DNA of 64,000 nucleotides, taken from the NCBI GenBank assembly GCA_023974075.1, contig CM043789.1:40053092-40117091 (forward strand). Reading direction: 5' to 3'. Source of the DNA: Chaenocephalus aceratus. Taxonomy: Eukaryota; Chordata; Actinopteri; Perciformes; Channichthyidae. The notes under the pieces were generated by a model, which was not told the origin of the DNA, made no database searches, and worked only from the letters and a program-made list of their open reading frames with translations. Shown in pieces: positions 24,841 through 36,200 of this stretch. The stretch's first letter is position 1. Each line of letters opens with the position of its first letter. The translations under genes and the position numbers were made by a program.

Positions 24841-27250
24841 CTAAGTGGAGGATCATTACGAAATGTTTCTTAAATACCCATTGTTTCTTAAAAGACATGA
24901 ACTTCTTGCTTTAATGCCAAATCACAGTCCTATAGTTTTGACATGTAAACAATAATTGGCTTCCGGGAAAATTCCATTGGAAAAACGAACACAAATGTAT
25001 TTCTCTAAATAAACACCCACTAATCAAACTTCTTGGAACAACACAGAAGGGATCAGGAGGACTCTTGTTCCTGTTAATAAGCGTAGCAATAAAGTCCTGA
25101 TGCAAAGACCTTGTCAGACCTTGTAAATGAAGTATGTGTTTCTTTGCTTCCAGCTGAATCATTGGCCTCGCTCCATCTCCTCCAAGTTCCAGTACAGAAT
25201 CTACCCAATCACCTTCTCCGTGGGGAACGCCGACGAGTGGAAGAAGCTCTTCAAGCCCTGCGCTGCTCAGAGACTCTTCCTCCCCGTAAGGCTGCAGCAC
25301 TTATCTCCTCTCATATCCTTGCCATGCATAATGTCATTAACCAGTTTAATTAATTTCTTCTTTAACAGCAATGTCCTTCCAAGTGCATGGCTATAATTAA
25401 CTTGTGTGATTATTGATGACTTCACACTTTTTCTGCAGCCTTTACTCAGTGAATAAGCAGTCCCTAGATACCTGGTGATTTCATCAAGTGAAGGCTATTG
25501 ATTGTATTTTCTGCTGATGTTCATTGAAATAACAGCCAGCTTACTTGCCATGTAATGAACATATTGCTTGCCAGACAAATCCATTGGTTATTTTCTCGAG
25601 CTGCAAGACAATCAATAAACATCCACTTTTCACTTAATCAGGAAAACCTTTTGAGAAGCTTGTAGTCATTCAGCCGCTACAATAGTTTGAATTATGTAAG
25701 CTCTGGATTAATCCATCTTCATTTAGAATCCTCATCTACTTCAATAGAGTCAATGCTGCAAAAATCACAATCCAACTATCGTTAAAAGTGGTCTTTTAAA
25801 CTGCTTCAAAAGGATGAACGATATTGGAAAATAATCGAATTGAGATTTTTTTTCATTTGGTCAATGCAATTTTTATTATTCAGCCAGCTAAGCAATCACA
25901 GCAGACTGGGCTCTGGTTTCAGACAGAGGGTGAACGGAGGAGCTGCAGCACAGGCAGTATGAGAAAAATAAAGAGCTTTTGAACATTAAAGGGGACCTAT
26001 CATGCAAAATGCATTTTTTTATGTCTTTTATACATAACTATGTGTCCCCGGTGTGTCGGGGAACTCACGCAGCGTCAGGAAATAAAACCCTCTCTCTTTT
26101 CCTCCGTACCCAAATCTCTAAAAACGGGGGAACAACGGAGCTGATCCAGATTTGCGTCCGATATGACGTAATATCAGAAATGTGGACCCACGGCCCAATC
26201 AGAAACGTTGCTATCAGAAACAATGCCCGACTGTTTTGGACGTAATGTGGTCAGTACGCTAACACTCAGAGCTAACCTGTACTGGAGAGCATGTGTGTGA
26301 AGAAGCAGGAAGTAAAAAGGAACTCACCTTGTGGTATAACCGGCAAGAGAGAAAGCCTTTGAGCTCCAGACTGTTTCAGAGCCTTGATAATCCATGATAT
26401 GGCGTTTCATCACCGCAGCATCTGCCGGTAGAATCTCCCGCATGTGCTCAGCCCCCTCCTTTTTAAAAAAAAGCTTTTTACCCCAAACCAGCACTTTTGA
26501 AACAGGAAGTGAAATAGAGGGATATGAGGCATGGCTAGAACGGGTGATCTGTTTGGTATTTTGAGCAAAACACTTCATAGACATGTTTTTTATATATTAT
26601 ATATCGCTGCGAAGGGGACCCAAGTTCCCATCAGCAAAAACACGTGGGTTTGCTATCCTGGCTCCAAGATGGTGGAATGAGCTCCCCATTGACATCAGGA
26701 CAGCAGAAAGCTTACACACCTTCCGGCGCAGACTGAAAACTCATCTCTTTCGACTCCACCTCGAGCGATAGAACTATTAACAAAGCACTTATATACTAAC
26801 AAAGGACTGGCTTATCTAAAGCCAGCCCTTTGTTAGTATATAAGTGCTCCGTTAATAGTTCTTATCTAAAGCCAGTTGAGTAGCACTTGAAATGTTTTTG
26901 CTCTATGAAGCCTGATGTACTATGATTCTGTTTTCTTCAAGTTTGTATTTTGTTGGTCGAACGCACTTATTGTACGTCGCTTTGGATAAAAGCGTCAGCT
27001 AAATGTAATGTAATGTAATATATCTGAGACCTATTGCCTAAACATAGCATGATGGGTGCACTTTAAAGCATGTAAACATGTCACAGTAGAGGCACGAAAT
27101 ACAAATATGAACCTGAACATGAGCATTATTGGTTCCCTTTAACTCAACAGCAAAGCACTGCCTTGTGTGAACATTAAAAGATACACAAATAAATCTGAAT
27201 CCCACTGATATCCAACCAGTATCAAACTAAAGTGCATGAATGTAAATCCA

Positions 27251-27294
<44 letters not shown>

Positions 27295-30200
27295 TCTATG
27301 TTCTCAACACTTAACATTTGCCACTCTTAATACATTTTCATAACTTAAAGCCCAATGGCAACATGTTGATTTAACTCAACAACCCCTCTCCACTAGATGC
27401 CAGAGGCCCTGTGTGAACATTAATTAAATAAGAAGAGAATCTCACGGATCTCCAGTCAGTAACGGGAGCAAATCACACACATGATGATAACCCAAGGCCT
27501 CGCTGTAAACAGTTCAGTTTCTAGACTGCAGTGGCGAGGCACGAGGGAGACTTTGTTTTGCCTCGAGGGCTGAAAGTGATGCCGACGTTTGGTCTGACCC
27601 CTTCACTTAACCCAGCCACTCTGCCTGGCTCTTGAGGCCACGCAGTGTACATGCCCTGATATCCTCGTAGCATTCAGGTTGAGCTGATGTTACAACAATC
27701 ATGTAACGTTTCCCTTTTTGTTTTAGATTAGGTGAGATGAAGTTAGCTAAGATATACTTATTGAACCCTCAAATTGGGAAATTGTTTTCAGCAGCATGTT
27801 GAAAGTCATTACACATCAGTTAACAATATATAAAAATGAAATATACAGAAATATGACAGATATAAGGTACATATTTTAAGTATATACTTGTGTAAATAAC
27901 AGCAATATAAAATCCACATAAAAAGTTAGAATTCACTGTAATCGACAAACTTACTAAAGAAAAAACATCTGTTTGCGCGCAATGCAGTGTGTCTGGCTGT
28001 GTGTTTGTGTGCTGTATGCGAAGGGCGCTAGGACCGCTCAGTTGACAGGGCAGGCACAATGCTCGTGTGTGTGTGTGTGTGTGTGTGTGTCAGCTGATTG
28101 CTTGAAGGATAACATTAAGTCTAATAATGATGTACCGTGCATGTTCACATCATGTATACTTTGCATTACTTAATACCATTTTTCAAATATTTTATTTTTT
28201 AACATTTTGGACAAAATAGCCAATTGTACATCGAGGTGCCCAGATGTCCCTAGTGCCCACCTATCCGATTTGAACATGCTGATGTACAATGTGATGTAGT
28301 AGCCTAATGCAGGTGTAAGACCATTGTGTTTGTATTTTGTTATAGGTATGCATAGTTTTCTATGCATTTTGAGGGTTTTGGGGGGTTTGACCCCCAAAAA
28401 CATTTTCGAACCCTAGGGGCTGGCTCCCCCAAAATAATTAAATAACATGTGTTATAACCCTAAGCTAACCCTAACCCTAAAACCGAAACAAAGTAACAAA
28501 AAAAAGTAACTAAATCCGCCAGAAAACCGAAAAGCGGGGGACACATGCATGTGTCCCGTTTCTCCATTTCTGGAAGTTGGCAACCCTATCCACCAATAAC
28601 ACTATGGTGAACAATAAAACCTTAATGTTTCAATTTAACTGTGACTTACAAAGTTAGTTAACACCATGTTAAGGAGCAAATCACTTGTACTAACCTATTC
28701 ATTTCAGCGCTGTTGGTTACCTGTGCTGATCTTGTTAGCAAATTAATGTTAGTCTGACTAGCAGAGAAAAAAATGCAAACGGCTTAATCATTTAGCTAAC
28801 ATGCTAACAACAGTAAGCTAGCGTTAGCAAACTGAAAGACTTAGTACAAGTTTTTTTGGTACCACTTTACAATAAGACTACCCTTATAAAGGATTCATAA
28901 AGGGTTTATAATTAGGTCATTAATTAGGATGTAAACACTTTATTAATCATTAAGAACCATTTATAAACCAGTTCTAACATAGTTGTCATGCATCAACACA
29001 GGCTCACTATTTGGCAAGATGACTAAGCCTTATATTGGCTACTTAGCGAGAATCAACACAGTTGAGCAACAGATACCAAGGATGCTGGCTGATGAAGGAG
29101 ACGAAGTAAACTAAGTAGCCAATATAAAGCTTAGCAGTACAGATACATGTGGGCTCACTATTTGGCAAGCAGCCGGTCACAGTCTATCACAGTCACAGTT
29201 TATCTCATGTCGTATAAAAGCTTATTAATGATTTATAAAGTGTTCACAACCGAATTATTAAATGAATTACAAACTATTGGTAAACCAATCAGAAACATCA
29301 AGTGGGTAAAGCCCAAAGGAAAGATGGGAATGTTGCCCCATCAGTGCAATCACTGTGAGATAATGCAGCGGAGCGTCTGCAGGGATGTAAATACACACAG
29401 GGCAAACTGACCTGTCACCGCTTCACATTTACTTTCTTGCAGACGCCTATTTCTTCACTATTTCTTCTTTTAGAGACACATTTTCTTTAAATAAAACTCC
29501 ATGATTATGAAGAGAGACTATGTGTAACAACACCCCAAACCAAAGAGAAATTATTCTGCAGATTTAAGACAGGACAAGTCATCATATATATCGCCACTTC
29601 ATTTCTAACTGAAAAATGGGTACCACTTTACAATAAGACTACCCTATAAAGGATTCAGGTTCATAATTAGGTTGTAAACACTTTATTAATCATTAAGAAC
29701 CATTTATAAACCAGTTCTAACATAGTTATTAGTAAGCTAGGTAGCCAATATAAGACTTGGCAGTACAGATAAATGTGGGCTCACTATTTGGCAAGCAACC
29801 GGTCACAGTCGCCCTGTTTATCTCATGTCTTATAAAAGCTTATTAATGATTTATAAAGTGTTCACAACCGAATTAATAAATGAATTACAAACTATTCGTA
29901 AACCCTTTATAAGGGTAGTCTTATTGTAAAGTGGTACCGTTTTTATTTCTGCCAAAAGTTACATTGCCTTACCTCATAAGTCATAGTTATAAAGTTATAG
30001 TTGGCTTAGTTATATCCCAAAATGTGGGTTTTGTTGTTTATGTTCCCGGCTGCTTGACCCTTCTCAGCTTTATCATTCTGTGGGTTTTACAATACTCACC
30101 ATAAAAAATAGCTTAAAGGGAACACTGACATCCAGTGTGCTTTAATAGTTTAATATAATCCATTAAGTGTGTAACCACAACATTTATATTGACGGATAAA

Positions 30201-33200
30201 TCCTTCTCACTCCACCGTGGCTATGATTGCATTGCTGTGGATAATCACACATAAACAGAGGCTGTATAAACAGTGGGTTACTGCTCTGTCTGGGCTTGTT
30301 GGTATCGATTTCTGCTTTGTCACACACACCAGCACTCGCTTTACCTCACTGCTGTCAGCAATGCAATCCAACAGAGCCAGCAAAGCCTGTGGTGGAACAC
30401 TCTGTCGCACGGTCACACGGTTTAATAATATCACTAGGGCTGCTAGATTATGGCAAACAAAATCTATAATAACCTTAATACAAAAATAACACTTTCACTT
30501 TGGAAACATCATGGATTTTTTTTTTACTTTTAAGAAAGATCAGTGTCCGTTTATTACATTTGAAGACTGGTGTAAGGCTTCATGTTGCGGTTTGACCATC
30601 AATCAGTTGTGGTGGCACAATCTGTACCGTTTTAGAGGCATAATTTCCAACTTGTATCTTAGCATTTCTTATACAGGCCAGGCAGTGTAAGTCTGGGGAG
30701 ATGGTGGTATTGTGTAAATGGCATTGTTTCAATTTCCGTACGCTAACGGAGCGTCCACACTACAGCTTCAAAAAAAGCTTGGAGCTGGGCGTGTCTGAAG
30801 CTTGGGGATTTTATTCAAGCAACGCGACCAACAACCAATCACATGAATCTCCCGCCCCCGACATACAAAGCAAAAACCCCCGGGGGAGCAATATATATAT
30901 AAACTCCCCAAACAGGCGAAAACCTACCAGTTTCCCCCACTGTCTCTGCCACCTCCCTCCATGCCTGGTTCCTCCGGTTTGTGTCCCGGTAGGTGAAGAG
31001 GGTCTGGTCATACAAAACCGGGTGATTTGCTACGGCGATAGTTAGTTTCTCCTCCATCTTTTTTTGAAATATAGAAATGAACAGCGGGATATCTCTCCCA
31101 GCTTAGACGCGGTTTGATTGGCTACGGCTTGAGCTGTCAGATTTTCCGAAACGGGATTTGATTGGCTGGCGCTGGCTACTCCGGGCCGTCACAGTGTTAA
31201 CTGGTGACATGTCTTTTGCTAGGAAGCACACAGGCTTCTGTTATTACTCCATGTCTTTCAGAGGTGCATGGGAATGTGGTTGCATTACAAATAGTGTTTG
31301 AGCTTCTTACTGTTTGTTATAGACCACTTAGGGATTGGATATCTGTTGACTTAACAAACGGGTTGCCTTGTGGTGTAGACACCGCTGTGTAAAGAATTGT
31401 GCAAAGTACCTTTTGTTGTTTCTCGTCAGACTTGTTGAAACCAAAGTGTTTTTAAACAGCTTAACCGCTTTTACATTTTTTGTTTATGTAAGGTTATTTT
31501 TCGTCATCTTGGCACCAGCTAAACTAAACATGTCACAGCCTGGCTGGGTTTGGGTTTTAAGTGAGGGGCGGGAGCCCACCATTGTGAAGGAAAGGGTGCA
31601 CTGGATTTATAACACAACACTAGAGCATTGCTGAGATAATGAGCAGTAACTTGATTATGTTGTTTCATAGTTGCTGGAAGTCAAAATCGAAAATAACATT
31701 TAACTTATTGTCAAGCTCTAAACCACTATTTCCATTGGCTGAAAGTGGTTCTGTCTGTACCCTATACCTCTCTCTCCATGTTTTTCATACACCAAATGGT
31801 ATATTAAGTAACATCTTTGACAGCATGCTAAACCTAGAAGTAGCACAACATGTACTCTGTCCTACTGGTAAGTCACTTTAGAAATAGTTTAAACAAAGTC
31901 TGGATGCTTATTTTAGTTAAACTGGCAGAGACTCATTTCATTTTCATTTCAAACCTTTATTTAGACAGATAGGTCCCTTGAGATCATGGATCTCTTTTAC
32001 GAGGGAGACCTGCATCAATTTAGTTCCACATGAAACATAAAAACAACATAAAAACAAACAATAGAGGACATCATAATTACATATTCACCAACACTTACAA
32101 ACACCCACAGTGTCAGAAAGCATCTCGTGCAGACGTGCCTTAAAACATTCAGAGAAATAAAATTGCTCAATTTCAATTTGGACTGTAGGCTGTTCCAAGC
32201 AAGTGGAGCTGCGCACATAAAGCCGTCTTACCTAAGACAGTCCTCACTCTTGGCACATCTAACAGACGGTTTAATTTATCACCGGATACAGAACGTTTTG
32301 TCTCATCTTAACTCATCTTATTGTTCGTAGCATATGGTGAACATCTGGATTTTTTTCTCACAACTTTAATGTTGGATGATATGTGAATTATTTCAAAATG
32401 CTCTTTCACAGAATCCCTCTGACGTGTGTGGTGGGAATTTATTTATCAAATGTGGATAGAGAATCAAACCATTCAGCTGTCTTTGGCGTATTTTATCTCT
32501 TGTAAGAAAGTGCAGTCAGTCATACGGGGAGCCTGTGGAGTGACAATGAATAATAGAGTTTGGGTTGCATATTTAACCTCAGAGAGGAGAAAGGCGGCGT
32601 AAAGCTTGGTGATAATGAAAGGAGCATTCTGGAAGTTAGGGAGGCCGTATCAGGATGCTCTCAGTTCAACTGAGTTGAAGGTCATACTGTTGGTGCACAT
32701 AGACTGTAACTAACAACATTGCAACAAATCTTCTTAATAAGGAATTTTCCCAAGCTTAGCTAAGAAGTGTGAGAAGTAGTAAATATAGATAAACATTAGC
32801 AAATATGAATCACACAATGATATTATTAAAGTAAGTACCGTACTTTTCGGACTATAAAGCGCACCTGCATATAAGCCGCAGCAGCTAAATTGTCCGTCTG
32901 TCTTGCTCTGCTCTCGTTCTGTCTCTCGGTTCCACTTTTACTTTGGCGCGCTACCGGCCTCCAGCTTTTCCCGCCGCTTAGAGGTGGCGGGCGCGGACCG
33001 GTCATAGAGCCCATAGAGTTAAAGGTGGTTAATTTTACCTGTAAAATCCATAGATTTAGGAGGTTCCCTAGTGGCCGTTAGCTGTACAAAAAAAATGGGG
33101 GGAAAAGTCGCGGCGTATAGTCCGAAAAGTACGGTAAGTGAGTATAATATTTTTCTATTACAGGTGCTGCTGAAATCGATCAATGTTGAACTACATTTAG

Positions 33201-36200
33201 TGTCCCTTAAATCACACATATCCCATATTTGCATCTTTAGCTGAAAGATCTCACGCTTAAATATTCTAACGATGGCTGTCATCATGTGTTTACAGGTCAT
33301 CTTGAAAGACGTGGACTCGTTACTTTACGTGGACACAGATGTACTGTTCCTGCGGCCAATGGACGACATCTGGAGTTTTCTGAAGTCCTTCAACAGCACT
33401 CAGCTGGCAGCGATGGCCCCGGAGCACGAGGTCCCAAAGATTGGCTGGTACAGCCGCTTCGCACGGCACCCTTTCTACGGAGTCACCGGGGTCAACTCTG
33501 GCGTGATGCTGATGAACCTCACACGGATCCGCAGCACTTTGTTCAAAGTAAGGACATGCTCTTGTTTCCCTCACCCTCTGATCAGTGACAGGCGAAAGGA
33601 AGCTTCCCTTTTCCGTGCTGAAGGTTATTTTCTTTGAGCTTAAGTTGCGGTGCTTCGAGTGGGCTGAAGCTTTCTGATTACCATGCGAGGAGCACAGACT
33701 TCTGCCCTCAGAACTCAATTTAGCAGCTCTTAACACTGCCGGCAGATTGCAAAGGGAACTAGGAATGTAAATGTGCTCCTCCTTTGATGAAGTGTTCGAG
33801 AAAAAATGAGAGAAATTGCTCTGGAGATGTTTTGCGAGTGAATGTTGTTGTCGGTATTTCAGAACAGTATGATCCCAGGCGGCCTCTCATGGGAGGATAT
33901 TCTACATCCACTATATCAGAAGTACAAGAACCACATCACATGGGGAGATCAGGACCTGCTCAACATCATCTTCCACTACAACCCAGGTACGGTCATTTTT
34001 GTATTCATGTTTTCTTTAATGATCATAGAATATATTGTTGTCACATCGAACACACATTATGCAAAGCCCCAAAAGATATGCAAAAATTGCAATAAATACC
34101 TCACTTGTAAATATCTGAAGCTTCTGTTTGTCATACATGTGGTTGCTAACACGTGACTAAATGACGAACATTAGCCGCCATTAGCTTAGCAGTTGTGTTT
34201 TTCAGCCATGTGACCATTATGGACTTTGTTGTTCATAGCCTAACGCTTCAAACAGCGGTGCTGGTAATAATGGGGACTTATTTTAAGCAATATTTCTCGA
34301 AATCCAATGGAAAGTGCCATTAACTTTTTGTCAAAGGACCCCTTGCCATGTTAACTTCCTATTGGGTCTATACAAACATGTCATCACTGCACCACACCTT
34401 TATAAATCTGCATAGGTAAACACAGGATGCTGCGACTGCAGGGCTGCAGTCGGATAGTTTAAAAATCAGCTCCTAAGTTCTAACCCTATCGTCTATTCCT
34501 TGACCTCTGAGTGAAACGTCACGGGGTTAAGGGATAGTGGATAGGAGAATTCAAAAGGACTTAGGAGAAGAGACTGCGGTACTTTAGAGAATCCGAATGC
34601 ACTTTCACTATCCGACGTGTTTATGATGCGCCAGCGGACGTCATTGTGTGCGTCTGCTGCTGTGGGGAAACTATGGAAACCACAGTTTTCTATACAGCGG
34701 ACTACAACATGGATGTTTAATAAGAACGAGGGACTACTGTAAACTCCATCTAGAGACTCTGCACCGTGCTCTGATGCTGCTGCTTTGCTTTATGAACGTG
34801 GACAACAGAGAAACATATTCTTCATGACCAAAGCTGGAATTGAAATAAAAAAGGAAAGTGAAACTTATGCTCGTCACCCTCTCCCTCCGGTCCACATTAA
34901 TACCAATGATCCCAATACGTATGATTGTATGAACTAAAGATCTTAAAATCAATACAGATGTATTTATTATAAACGTTAGTCCTTAACATCTATCACTGTA
35001 TATCACCATTCAAACATCTTTTAAAAGTTGAACAAACCCCACACAGCTCAGTAAAGACTGTGAGATGTTGACTTTATTTGATCATTTCAGTAAAAACTAA
35101 CGTTCATATTTCCCTTTTTGATTATAATACTGATGAACGTTCAAAACAAAGCACTTTGGCAACTTACCACATACTGTTTTAAAAAGCTTAATAAGCACCG
35201 TAACTTTCATGATATCATTTCTCCGTCATAATCGTTTTTTTCCGTGAACGGCCGACTGTTGAGTGACAGCAAATGCTGCGGCCGCAAGGCATTGTGGGGC
35301 AGCATTTTCGCTTCTCCTGTCAGTTAGGGAGGTCCAGTGGTTCCTAAGCTAAAGGAGGTTATAAAGGAAGTTTGAAACCTCCTTTCCTATCATTCTCATC
35401 ATTCTAGAGAATTCGAACGGCACTTATCATGGCTGCCACTGAGGGACTTCCGGGTCATTTCACTCCTTTAGGAAGGTTCCTAAGCTAAATGGACTATTCG
35501 ACTTCAGCCTAGGCTACGGCACACTGAGGCCCATTCCCAAACCGCCCCCGACACCCTACCCCTACACCCTACCCCTACACCTACACCCTACCCCTCCGTT
35601 TGCGCGTTCACGCGGAGGGTCCGCCATATTGAGGGCTGTTCCAAAGCAACGAGTGTGGAGGGGGAGTGGGCTATCAAGCCCTCAAACAGTGAGTCTGCAG
35701 CGGTGCTGACTGGAGACCGGTCTCTACCTGACCGGAGTCACGCTGTGTGTGTCCGTCAGGAAACAAGCTGTTAACAAGTAGTTCCAGCAAACATCCTCTG
35801 ATAAACTGCGATGTTAACAACCTCATGATAACCTTATATGTTTTAACTTAGGATCATACCTGTGTTTAGTCTAGAAAAAGGTAAATGTGTGCATTTTATT
35901 ATAAAGTTGTGTATATTTACAGACCGTTGCAAAAACTAAGAAGCTTATAAACATCAGGTTTAAAACTAAAAGAGCTTTGAAACACAATGAAAGATGTTTG
36001 GAGTTTTATTTGAGTTATTCATTTACATTTTTTGTCAAAGAGATGCTGATTTGAAACCGTTGTTACAAACAGTTACGGCATTTCCTGTTTCTGCCGGAGA
36101 GAGGAGGCCATCCCAACGCTAGCTGCTGTGTTTACTCCCTCCATCTGACAGGAGGGAGCCTCGTTGAGCTGCGAGTGTGGCTGCAGACGACTCCGTCACG

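Larger units (their letters stand above)
22522..25153 (+). other. gxylt2 intron 2
   Basis: 2.6 kb containing the Harbinger-type MITE (23796-24411) and a (CA)n array. 22690-23790 has no recognised repeat or exon. Confidence 0.8.
25990..27062. mobile_element. piggyBac-type MITE with LINE insertion
   Basis: Ends AGGGGACCTATCATGC and GCATGATGGGTGCACT inverted; TTAA at 25986-25989 and 27063-27066. Inverted relative to the copy at 15627. Interrupted by a LINE fragment at about 26598-27018. Confidence 0.75.
25286..33295 (+). other. gxylt2 intron 3
   Basis: 8 kb, mostly repeats: hAT remnant near 25808, piggyBac-type MITE with LINE, (AT)n, (GT)n, two GGTACC elements, a Harbinger copy, a LINE-like tail and a TA-flanked MITE. 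27300-27850 and 28100-28850 hold nothing I can name apart from short TAACCC-rich text at 28455-28485. Confidence 0.8.

Noticed and set aside
24717..24914. 65- and 75-codon frames across a (CA)n tract
   Set aside because: Repeat-driven Thr/His and Cys/Val runs.
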